From Sarcophilus harrisii (taxonomy: Eukaryota; Chordata; Mammalia; Dasyuromorphia; Dasyuridae): a stretch of 64,000 bases of DNA. The stretch lies in assembly GCF_902635505.1 (NCBI RefSeq), contig NC_045427.1:56818539-56882538 (forward strand), given 5' to 3'. Shown here piece by piece: positions 11,691-20,416 of this stretch (the first letter of the stretch is position 1; each line of letters starts with the position of its first letter). The notes under the pieces are model-generated. The model made no database searches. It was given only the letters and a program-made list of their open reading frames with translations, and was not told the origin of the DNA. Made by a program: the position numbers and the translations under genes.

Positions 11691-12000
11691 TTTCCTTCCT
11701 TCCTTCCTTCCTTCCTTCCTTCCTTCCTTCCTTCCTTCCTTCCTTCCTTCCTTCCTTCTTCCCTCCCTCCCTCCTTTCCTTCCTTCCTTTCTTTCTTTTT
11801 TTTTCTGTTCTTTCTTCCTTCATTTCTCTTTTTTTTCCTCCCTCCTTCCCTCCTTCCTTCCCTCTGTGTCTCCCTCCCTCCCTTCTTTCCTTCCTTCCTT
11901 CCTTCCTTCCTTCCTTCCTTCCTTCCTTCTCTCCTTCCTTCTTTCCCTCCTTCCTCTCTCTCTTCTCCCTTCATTTCTTCCTTCTTTCCTTCCTTTTTTT
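11691..12000 (+). repeat. 310-bp pyrimidine-rich (TTCC)n tract
   Basis: Begins with an almost pure (TTCC)n run to about 11757, then mixed TTCC/CCCT/TTTC units broken by only a few purines. It lies inside an L1 3' UTR. The minus-strand frame across it encodes a Lys-Glu-Gly-Arg repeat that is purely a by-product. Confidence 0.9.
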
Positions 12001-12214
12001 GTTGTTCAAGTCTTCTTGCATAAGATGAATAATATGGAAATGTCTTACATGATTATACATTGTATATCAGATTGTAAATTGTGAATCATATTGTTTACCA
12101 TTTTTTGGGGGGGGAGAAGAGTTAGAATTTAGAACTCAAAACTTAAAAATATATTAAAAATTGTTATTACATATAATTGGGGGGAATAAAATATTATTTT
12201 TAAAAAAGACTGTC

Positions 12215-13045
12215 TGTTCCATTGTCCCTTCTCTCAACTGAACAATAAATAAGAAAAGAAAAAACAAAACCCTCATGACAAATACATATAGTCCAGGAAA
12301 ACAAATTTCCACATGAACCATGTCTAATAATATATCTCATTCTGCATTTTAAGTCCATCAGCTTTCTGGTAGGAGGTGGGTGGTATGATTCATCTTTAGT
12401 CCTCTGGATCCCTGGTTTATCATTGCATTATTCAGAGTTCTAATGTCTTTCAAAATTGTTTTTCTATAGTGGTGTGGTCATTATATTCTCTCCTAGTTTT
12501 GTTCACTAGAATGTTAAGTCCTTGAGAGCATGGAATAACTTGGGATTTTATGGATTTTTGATTTTTACTTTTCTTTGTATCCTCAGAGTTTAATTCCGGT
12601 TAGGGTTTTCTTGGCAAAGATATTTAAGTGGTTTATTATTTTCTTCTGCAGTTCATTTTATAGATAAAGAAATTGAAGCAAACAAAGTTAAGTGACCTTC
12701 CCAGGGTCACACAATTAATAAATATCTGAGGCTGGATTTAAATTTAGATCTTTTGACTCTTGGCCTGTCACCTATCTACTGCATCGTATAGCTACACAGT
12801 ACTTGGCACATAATAAGTGTTTGATAAATTCTTGTTAATTTGATTATCCCCTATCCTCTACCCCTCCCACTCCAACTTGTTTTCCAGTTTGTGGTTATGA
12901 CAAAAAAGAGCAGCTGTAAATATATTTTGTACATGAGTCTTTTCTTTCTTTGATCTCTTTAGGATATAGAAAAGTAGAAGCACATTTGGGTCAAAGAGAG
13001 TACGCAATTTCGGAACATTTAGGACTTGTTACAAATTGCTTTCAT
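12215..13045 (-). repeat. Mosaic: old L1 3' end (minus), L2-like tail, RTE-tailed SINE
   Basis: 12215-12505 and 12860-13040 match the reverse complement of the old L1 3' UTR and ORF2 end ('acaaatttccacatgaacc', 'aaaaaagagcagctgtaaat'). Between them lies an L2/MIR-type tail on the plus strand ('aagtccttgagagcatgg', then 'agtacttggcacataataag'), itself split by a minus-strand RTE-tailed SINE at about 12591-12795 ('gggttttcttggcaaagat', 'cccagggtcacacaatta'). Confidence 0.55.
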
Positions 13046-13260
13046 AGGTGTTTAATATGTTCTTCCTTTGTCATTGCTTTTTTTGTGTGTGTGTGTGTGT
13101 GAAGGCCTTTTAACCTGCTCCAACAAGGAGCAATAGGTTGAGACTTGCAGTAGGCACATAGTCAGACATGAGTGAATGACATAACAACAACAACTTCCAG
13201 ACTGCAAGTCCAGTGTTCCATCTACTTCTCCACCTAGCTTCCCACATATATGCTTGCACA
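13046..13260. repeat. SINE fragments in opposite orientation, with a TG microsatellite
   Basis: 13084-13102 is (TG)n. 13120-13192 looks like a plus-strand RTE tail ('gtcagacatgagtgaatgac' then ACA-rich). 13193-13250 is a minus-strand SINE head ('ccagtgttccatctact', 'ccacctagcttccc'). Both are short. Confidence 0.4.
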
Positions 13261-13296
13261 CTCAATTGAAGAGGGGAGTTTATGGACAATGTTTTT

Positions 13297-14550
13297 TTAT
13301 TATTATTATTATTATTCTGTCAAATTTATTTTTTATTTTAAACATTCTTTTAAAATTTTAAGTTCCAAATTCTCTCCATCTCTTCTACCCCAACTAAGAA
13401 ATCAAGAAATGGCATTATTTATATGTATGAAATCATGCAAAAAATATTTTCAACTTAGCCATATATCCCTCTAAAAAGCAAGAAAAATAAAGCGAGAAAA
13501 TTATACTTCAACTTGCACTCAGCGTTTATCAATTCTTTCTCTAGAGATGAATAGCATTTTTAAAATCATGAAACCTTGGGAATTATCTTGAATCATTGTA
13601 TTGATCAGAGTAGCCAAGCCTTCTACAGTTGATTATCATTACAATGTTACTGTTACTGTGCACAATGATTTTCAGGTTCTCACTTTCTTTTGCATCAATT
13701 CATATAGGTCTTCCCATACATTTTTAAAAATGAATACCCTTATCATTTCCTACAACACAATAATATTCCATCATAATCATCTACCACAACTTGCTCAGTC
13801 ATTCCCTAATCAATGAGCATCCTCTTGATTTCCAGTTCTTCTATGTATATTTTTGTACAAAAAGTGCTTTTCTTTTTTCTTTAATCTCTTTGGGATACAA
13901 ACCTAGTAGGGGTATTGCTGGGTATATATTGTTTTATAGCCTTTTCTGCATGGTTCCAAATTGGTCTCTAGAATGGTTGGATCAGTTCACAGCTCCACCA
14001 ACAGTTCATCAGCGTACCTATTTTTCCCCCATTCCCTTCAGCATTTATCATTTCTAATAAGGTAGTACCTTAGAGTTGTTTTACTTTTCATTTCTCTAAA
14101 CAGTAGTGATTTAGATAATTTTTTCCAAAGGATTGTAGATAGCTTTGATATCTTCTTCTGAAAAGTTCCTGTACATTTCATTTGACCATTTATCATTTAG
14201 GAAAAGGCTCTTATTTTTACAAAGTTTACTTAGTTCTATATTTGAGAATAAGGTCTTTATCAGAGAAATTTGCTGTCAAAAGTTTTGATATTCATTATAA
14301 CTGAAGATTCTTCCTTCTTTGAACCAATTCTGATGAGGAGGTTTAAGTGCTACCCCCTATTTTAGCCTCTATTGTAAAAGCTCTTCCTTATGTGCTTCTT
14401 TTACATGAGAAAAATTTCCCTATTCTAACCCCTCTTCTCCCTTCTCCCAGTTCATTCCCCTTTTTCTTCCTTACAGAATTTTTTGAAGAGCATTCCAACA
14501 GATACAAAGAAAGTCAAAAAACAGTTCTTGTTGAGTTCTTTCTCTACCTC
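13297..14550 (-). mobile_element. Old L1 3' portion (minus)
   Basis: Opens with a (TTA)n-like tail (13297-13320) and 3' UTR. It then shows ORF2 C-terminal landmarks in reverse ('ataatattccatcataatc', 'gaatggttggatcagttcac', 'ctccaccaacagttcatc'). It continues into further ORF2-like sequence to about 14330, and more doubtfully to 14550. No duplication found; strongly diverged. Confidence 0.65.
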
Positions 14551-14595
14551 TGTCTCTGTCTTTCTGTTGTGTGTGTGTGTTTATGTAAAAACACA

Positions 14596-14632
14596 CACTA
14601 GAATACAGACTGGAGCCAATAGCATTAGAAAA
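14596..14632 (+). repeat. Left arm of an imperfect inverted repeat
   Basis: 'cactagaatacagac' followed by 'tggagccaatagcattaga'. It is the approximate reverse complement of 15508-15542, with about 30 of 36 positions matching by eye. The arms enclose a SINE and an L1 3' end. Confidence 0.6.
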
Positions 14633-14749
14633 ACACTTCTGGAAAAAACTAGTAAGACTTAGATGACACGATACATCTGTATCTATCTATATCTACATCT
14701 ATATTGAAACATGCATATGTAAAATAGGCCATTCGCTGACTCATTTCTT

Positions 14750-15012
14750 ACCTAGCCTTAATCACTGATTAGGAATTGCCTCAGTCAAACTAAAATTTAT
14801 TAAGGACTTTAGCTTAAAAGGCCAAACTCCCCCATCGAATCCATGGTCACCTCTAATTATTCTCACCTATATCTTGTTACTGGACCTAAATGGCTCCAGA
14901 GGAGAAATTGAGGCCGACGACTTTGCACAGTTTTCCCTCCCTTAAATTCAATTTACTTGCATGTCATAACATTACCTCCCTCATGTCAAGAATGAAGAAT
15001 AAACAACAACAT
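14750..15012 (+). repeat. Second marsupial SINE family (plus)
   Basis: Contains 'tggctccagaggagaaattg', 'aggccgacgactttgcac', 'agttttccctcccttaaat', 'cattacctccctcatgtc' and the tail 'aagaatgaagaataaac' plus ACA repeats. I recognise this as a common marsupial SINE distinct from the CORE-SINEs; its formal name is uncertain. An ACATAC/TATATG low-complexity stretch follows to about 15045. Confidence 0.55.
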
Positions 15013-15019
15013 ACACATA

Positions 15020-15500
15020 CATGTATACATGTATATATGTGTATCTATTTTATTAAATATTCCCAATTATGTGTAAATTTTTAAACATTTAACATGTATA
15101 TATGTATATGTGCTTTGTTAAATATCTCCCAATTACATGTAAAATATTTTAACATTCATTTAAAAATTTTTGACTTCTAAATTCTCTTCCCACTCATACA
15201 TATATCACTCATACATTTGAGGTTATGCAAAACACATTTCTATATTAACCACGTGGCAAAAGAAAACATATAAAACAAGAAAAATAAAGTTAAAACTGCA
15301 CATCAGTTCTCTCTCTGAGAGTAGGTAGCATTTTTCATCATGGAATTTGAATTGTTTTTGATCATTATCTTAATTATAGTAGCTAAGTCTTTCACAGATG
15401 ATCATTATTACAATATTGCTGTTATTGTGAACAAGGTTCTCCTTATTTTTCTCACTTTACTTTTCATCAGTTTGTTTAAGTCTTCCCAGGTTTTTCCAGC
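15020..15500 (-). mobile_element. Old L1 3' end (minus)
   Basis: A-rich 3' UTR in reverse ('caaaagaaaacatataaaac', 'cagttctctctctgagagt'), then the ORF2 end ('catcagtttgtttaagtctt', 'cccaggtttttccag'). It stops just before the right arm of the inverted repeat. Confidence 0.6.
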
Positions 15501-15507
15501 TGTATCT

Positions 15508-15542
15508 CTCTAATGCTATTGGCTCAAGCTCCTGTTCTAGTG
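15508..15542 (-). repeat. Right arm of the inverted repeat
   Basis: 'ctctaatgctattggctc' followed by 'aagctcctgttctagtg', the partner of 14596-14632. The sequence runs on directly into the LTR-like segment. Confidence 0.6.
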
Positions 15543-15599
15543 CATTTTCCCAAATAGTAATCATTAGTGCCAAGTAATATCTTCCTTATATCACTAAGT

Positions 15600-16365
15600 G
15601 ATTAGCATTCCAGTATCATTTTAATCAAGTTAATATCTCCCTTACATCATTACTAAATTGAGTGATTAACACTCTACTATCACTTAACCAATTAAAACCA
15701 ATTAGACTTTACAAAGGGATATTTACTGAGAAGATATACCAAGAACAGAAGAGACACAAAGAACAGAATCACAAGTCTATCTCCCACCCCCAGACTACCC
15801 TAGCTAGGGACAATGGGCTTCGACTTATGGTGCTTGTCACAAAGCCTTTGCTCTCACCTTCTGGTCATGAGGTGCAACCAAAAGACTCCTTGTTTACTTG
15901 GGTAACCATTAATACACTGCCTCATGGGGCTCAGCTACTGGCAAACTATGCGATCTCCGATGCACCCTGACCTCTGGAAATTCAAAAGGTTATCTTCTAG
16001 TCAGAGTTTGTATCCTGGACTCAACCTAAGCTCAAGAATTAATGGATCCAAAACCAGAAGGAGGAAGAGGTATCCTAATTGAGACCTTGTGGGACAGCAG
16101 AAGGTCACTACTGCTTCTACCTTTCTTTCTCCATTCAGAGGCTTACAGTAGTCCTAGCCTTAATTACAGCCTGAAAAGAGAAAGGTCAAAGTTCCCCCAT
16201 GGAAGTATTAAATAAGAACACTCAGTTCTAGCATAGCAGCCAATTAAAGAGGCCAGCACATGGGGAAACAGAAATAGTAGGAGAATACCAGCTCTGGAGG
16301 TATTCTGGAGACTGGGATCCTCTAAGAGTCCAGTCCCCCTATTTCATATCAACATCATCATTTCA
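15600..16365 (-). mobile_element. Possible solo LTR, antisense (fossil)
   Basis: On the minus strand it starts near 'tgatgttgatatgaaatag' (about 16345-16363) and has a poly(A)-like 'gtaaatatccctttgtaaag' (about 15708-15727) near its other end, an LTR-like arrangement. There is no obvious target duplication or internal retroviral gene. Could equally be an unclassified repeat. If real, an old solo LTR of unknown family. Confidence 0.3.
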
Positions 16366-16944
16366 TAAGCAGGCTCACTCTAGGTCTGAGTCCTCATCGG
16401 CCAGCCCCCATGAATATGAATATATGCAAAACAAATACAAGTTAACTGTGGAGAGGGTACTAACAGCAGGGAAGGGTGGTAAGGGTTACTTTATGTATGT
16501 AACTCAAATTACAATATGGTACCTGATTATCCCTATAAAACATGCACAGCACATTGAGAAAGGGGCAAGGGGAGAGAAGGGTAGAAAATTGATCATTGAT
16601 CTCTTTTATTTGTTTTTTGTCTTTATCCTGACAGAGATTTCATATTTCTCACTTGTGGTATCAGAGCATTGCCTGGGGACATGGACATATTGACTAATGT
16701 ATCAGGATGTAAATCTAAGTCTCCTCTCGAATCCAAGTCACTTCTGACTTTCTAGACTTTGCAGCCATACTGTCTCAACCACAGTCTCACCCTGGAACAT
16801 CCATTATTCACTGTGGCTTTCTTAGCCTCTCTCTGTTCTCCCAAAGGCCAGATCCTCCCAGTTCTTCCATTTAGGAGGGGGCCCAAGTTGTCCATTTTCA
16901 TTTCTTTCTAGGCTATGCTTTTCAGCTCCCTTTTAGGCTTTTCT
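16366..16944. other. Intergenic, no feature seen
   Basis: AT-rich then mixed sequence with no repeat I can name. Short open frames show no homology or splice structure. Confidence 0.5.
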
Positions 16945-17040
16945 GGATAAGCTTTTTGAGAGCAGTGCTTGACTTTCTTTTCCTTTTTATTTGCATCCTC
17001 AGGGCTTGGTCTTTAGAAGTTCTTAATAAATGCTTTTGTC
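16945..17040 (+). repeat. L2/MIR 3' tail
   Basis: 'gctttttgagagcagtgctt', 'tatttgcatcctcaggg' and 'ttaataaatgctttt' are the typical L2 3' end. The following L1 was inserted in its last bases. Confidence 0.6.
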
Positions 17041-17557
17041 AGGCCTGGAGAGACTTACATGAACTGATGCTGAGTAATGAGCAGGACCAGGAGATCATTA
17101 TATACTTCAACAACAATACTATATGATGATCAGTTCTGATGGACGTGGCCCTCTTCAACAATGAGATGAACCAAATCAGCTCCAAAGAGCAGTAATGAAC
17201 TGAACCAGCTACACCCAAAGAAAGAACTCTGGGAGATGACTATGAACCCAGATAGAATTCCCAATCCCTCTATTTTTGTCCACCTGCATTTTTTATTTCT
17301 TTCACAGGCTAATTGTACACTATTCCAAAGTCCAATTCTTTTTGAACAGCAAAATAATTGTTTGGACATGTATACTTATATTGTATTTAATTTATACTTT
17401 AACATATTTAACATGTATTGGTCAACCTGCCATCTGGGGGAAGGGGTGAGGGGAAGGAGGGGAAAAGTTGGAGCAAAAGGTTTTGCAATTGTCAATGCTG
17501 AAAAATCACCCATGCATATAACTTGTAAATAGAAAGCTATAATAAATAAATAAATAA
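17041..17557 (+). mobile_element. 517-bp L1 3' end with exact duplication
   Basis: Starts 'aggcctggagagacttacat' (last codons of ORF2), runs through the 3' UTR ('tttaacatgtattggtcaac', 'catgcatataacttgtaaat') and ends in an (AAAT)n tail. 16-bp duplication 'aataaatgcttttgtc' at 17025-17040 and 17558-17573. Same 5' boundary as the copies ending at 11299 and 28686. Confidence 0.9.
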
Positions 17558-17573
17558 AATAAATGCTTTTGTC

Positions 17574-17854
17574 TTCTAGACACCAAGGCCCAGGGCCATA
17601 CTGCTGATTTCTTTCATGGGCTGCTATAAAGGAGATGATCCTTCAGAATCCCCCAAAGCTGATCATCTTTGAAGGCCATATGAATCACTAAAAATCAATC
17701 AGGAATTGTCTATGTCCTTTCCACAAGATACAGATAGTAATGGCTTCATTCTCCTTAAAGAGGTATCCCTCGGATGGCTCCAAAAGCTCAAACTTTATAA
17801 AACTCTCAGCTTGATTGGGGCAACTAGTCAAAGTAATCAGGAATTCTCCTGATC
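17574..17854. other. Intergenic, no feature seen
   Basis: No recognisable repeat or gene. Confidence 0.4.
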
Positions 17855-18112
17855 AGCCCCTTAATAATAATACCTAATATTAATATAGCATTTACTATGT
17901 GCCCAAGCACTTTATGATGATTATATCATTTGATTTTTACAACTATTGTTGAATGCTATTATTATCCCCATTTAACAGAAGAATAAAAGTGAGGCAAACA
18001 GAGTATAAGTGCCTTAGTTTCATCTTAGTAAGTTTCATGAGGCAAAATTTGAACTCTGGTCTTTATGACTCCAGGTTTGAGCTCTAACCACTATACCACT
18101 TAGCTGCCCCTA

Positions 18113-18145
<33 letters not shown>

Positions 18146-18152
18146 GTGTTTT
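17855..18152 (-). repeat. CORE-SINE (MIR/MAR-like) plus microsatellite
   Basis: Reverse-complement layout: 'atttactatgtgcccaagca', 'attatccccatttaacagaa', 'tttgaactctggtctttatg', ending in the tRNA head 'ctataccacttagctgcccc' near 18110. 18113-18133 is (TGTC)n, then (TC)n and TG to about 18150. Confidence 0.7.
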
Positions 18153-19249
18153 ATTATTTTTCCAGTTACTATTTGCTGAAATGTGGTATTTCTGAAATAT
18201 TTTCATAGAGATAATGGGACTGGATATTTGAAATTGGGTCTGTCCCCAAAACTGTAGAACGTTTGGAAAAAGCATCTAAACCTTCATACGCCCTTCTTAA
18301 ACTACTTCCCAACTTCCCTTTCCCATTTCTCTTGGGGCTGAGAATAGCTCCAGGGTTTCTGTGGTCCTATTTCATGAATGGGTAAATCTATGTACAAAGA
18401 GAAATATTTTTGACAATATGGGGCTCCTTTATATCCCAAGGATCTCTGAGTGAGCGGTTTAGTCAGTCTTGAAAACTGGGAGGGCCCTGGGTCACCCCCT
18501 TCTGAAGCTCTGGACAAGGTGTGGCCAAGAACAAATGGTTAGGGTCCATTAGCAGCAATGAGACAAGCTGCCCTGAAAGCTTTTTAATCTAGGGTTGCGG
18601 ACCTCAACTCCAGGATATTCAATCATTGGATGGCATGTCCTGTTCTATTTTCCATTTCCTAGCTTCCAGGAAAACTTGAATTGAAGGTCAGGGGAGTATG
18701 CTAGTAGTTAATGAGGATGGCAGCAGGGTATGTTCCCTTAGCAAACAGTTGGTCCTTCATCACAACAACCCCCCCCCCTCCAACCTCCCCCAAGGTTTTT
18801 CTCTCTCCCAGTGGGGGACAACCGTTTTCTCTCATTCTGTTTTCCTGGAAGCTGAGGAAATAGAACAGGTTGCCCAGGGCCTTGATTACTAAGCTCTGAA
18901 GTGGAGTGGGTGGATAGCATTGTGGCCACAAATTAAAAAGCTCTTTGCTGCCTGCCTGCCTTGTTACTCCTAATCACGCCTATACCCCTTATTCTACTAT
19001 TTTGCTTCCTTTCCTGTTCCCTCTTCCCAGTCCAGAGAAACATGACCATTCCCTATTTAACTAGCCCCATTTTACATCCACAAGAATGGGGGACCCCCGA
19101 CTCCTCTTTGTCATGGGTTCTTAGGCTGAACCCCAAATTAGCCTTGATTCAGCTTTGAAAGCAAGGATGAGGGAGGCCAAAGGGCAGAGGCTTCAGACCC
19201 CAAGGGGGTAGCTCCCTAGTCCTACCTCATATACAGCCCACCCTAGGAC
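18153..19249. other. Upstream flank of AGRP, mostly unique sequence
   Basis: About 1.1 kb with no repeat I recognise and no supported exon. It includes a C-run near 18771-18780. Being low in repeats just upstream of AGRP, it is a plausible place for distal promoter elements, but I see no specific site to name. Confidence 0.5.
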
Positions 19250-19411
19250 AATACCCCACCCCCAGTGCTGAGGATAGAGAGGGCGGGAACCTCAAAGCAC
19301 ATTGGCTCTGGCTCATGGATGACCCCTTCACTCCCCCACCCTACCAAGGAGTCATGTGGCCTGCCTCTTCATTAGGGCCTGAATATATAAACAGGGGGCC
19401 CGCTGGGAGGA
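19250..19411 (+). promoter_or_regulatory. AGRP: AGRP core promoter (TATA box)
   Basis: A TATATAAA box lies at 19384-19391, with an inverted CCAAT-type 'cattggctc' about 85 bp further upstream (near 19301-19309). Transcription would start near 19412-19418. The downstream sequence ends in a good splice donor at 19470, as expected for the short noncoding first exon of AGRP. The link to AGRP is inferred from position and from mammalian AGRP having a noncoding first exon; no transcript was examined. Confidence 0.6.
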
Positions 19412-19469
19412 CAGATGGAAGAGGATATCTCCAAGGAAAAAGAAAGGGACAAGGACAAATTCATAGGCG
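19412..19469 (+). other. AGRP: Predicted noncoding exon 1 of AGRP
   Basis: Purine-rich segment (AAGGAAAAAGAAAGG) from about 28 bp downstream of the TATA box to the splice donor 'ggcg|gtgaga' (GT at 19470-19471). The only ATG here ('agatggaag') gives a short frame. It would join the acceptor at 20199-20200. The exact 5' end is not visible. Confidence 0.5.
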
Positions 19470-19710
19470 GTGAGACCCCTGGGCTTGAGCCTCTAAAATT
19501 CAACATGGGGGAGGGAATGGTCTTTGGGACCCCAGCCCCATTATTGCTATCTGGGAAAGAGTGGTGACTTCTTCAAAGAGAAGTCTTCCACTCATGGTAA
19601 GGATCAGGGACAGTAGTGGGAGTATAAGATTAATGTCTGGGAAGTTCCGGGGATGAGGGTATGAGTACTGAAGACTAAGTAATGCAGACTAGGGATTTGG
19701 AGAGAGTTAT

Positions 19711-20151
19711 TGTAATGCTGGAGAAACTGAAGCAAGATAGAGATTAGAGAGTTTTTAACATTTTATTTGAAAGGGAGATTGTGCTGGGGGTACGATGCCC
19801 CCAGGGCTGATGTCCAAAGCATCCAGCAGCCAATGTGAGTTCTCAATGACATATATATATGCACATGGCTCCAAGCTACCAGGGCAAGGACAGAGACAGA
19901 GCCCTGAGAGCTAGAACAGACTATCAATCGGGTTCTGACAGGGTCAGAGGTAGGACCATAAATTCTTGGTGATTTAGGAGGGATTAGGAGCCAGGAAGTC
20001 TGAACTCCCCCTTATCTTGAGATTACACATTTATAATTTATAACTTTAGAGTAACTAGCTCTGAGTTATATCAGTCCTAATGAACTGGAGGGGGGTGGGT
20101 TGCAACTAAGGGGATTGAGGCAGAACAATTTAGGGAAACTGAGTCAGGACA
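19711..20151 (-). mobile_element. Antisense solo LTR inside AGRP intron 1 (fossil)
   Basis: On the minus strand it begins TGTCCTGACTCAG (ends at 20151) and finishes ...CAGCATTACA (19711-19720). It has a TATA-like 'ttataaattataaatg' (near 20031-20046) and a poly(A) signal in 'ttcaaataaaatgttaaaa' (near 19754-19772). This is LTR-like: 441 bp, TG...CA ends, promoter then poly(A) site. No clear target duplication, so it is probably old. No gag, pol or env nearby. Family not assigned. Confidence 0.5.
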
Positions 20152-20200
20152 ATAAAAGGGAATTGTGGCACAACATTATGAGACTCAGGAGCCCTTGCAG

Positions 20201-20416
20201 CACAGACTGATTCCATGTTTTCACAATGTCTATGCCAGACCATGTTGAATGCTTTGCTGCTGAGTTGGGCCGTGCTGCAGGGATTTCCCACCACCCTGGG
20301 TGCCCAGAGCACTCGGCAATACCCAGATGCCATCGGCTCCAGACTGAGTAGGTCAAGTCAAGCTCTGTACCCTGGACTCCTGCACTCAGCCCCTGATACT
20401 TCTCTGGGACTCTCAG
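20201..20416 (+). other. AGRP: AGRP exon 2 (first coding exon)
   Basis: Acceptor 'gcccttgcag' ends at 20200 and donor 'ctcag|gtcagt' begins at 20417. The exon has 41 bp of 5' UTR and then codes for residues 1-58 plus the first base of codon 59. The acceptor has a poor pyrimidine tract, so the 5' edge is less certain than the donor. Confidence 0.65.

Larger units (their letters stand above)
9800..12205 (+). mobile_element. Old L1: ORF2 C-terminal half and 3' UTR
   Basis: From about 9815 the text follows L1 ORF2 after the RT domain ('aagaaatagagtggtgaatc', 'ttatttgacaaaaattgt', 'caaataaaatattat' at the 3' end). Its C-terminal region is interrupted by the younger L1 at 10766-11299. The 3' UTR carries a large pyrimidine repeat at 11691-12000. 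The copy is more diverged than the nested one. Confidence 0.75.

Noticed and set aside
11429-11974. 181-codon minus-strand frame rich in Lys-Glu-Gly-Arg repeats
   Set aside because: Direct by-product of the (TTCC)n pyrimidine tract inside an L1; no start context, domain or conservation.
20215-20241. Upstream in-frame ATG for AGRP
   Set aside because: It would put nine residues (MFSQCLCQT) before the signal peptide; the ATG at 20242 has the better context and aligns with human AGRP.
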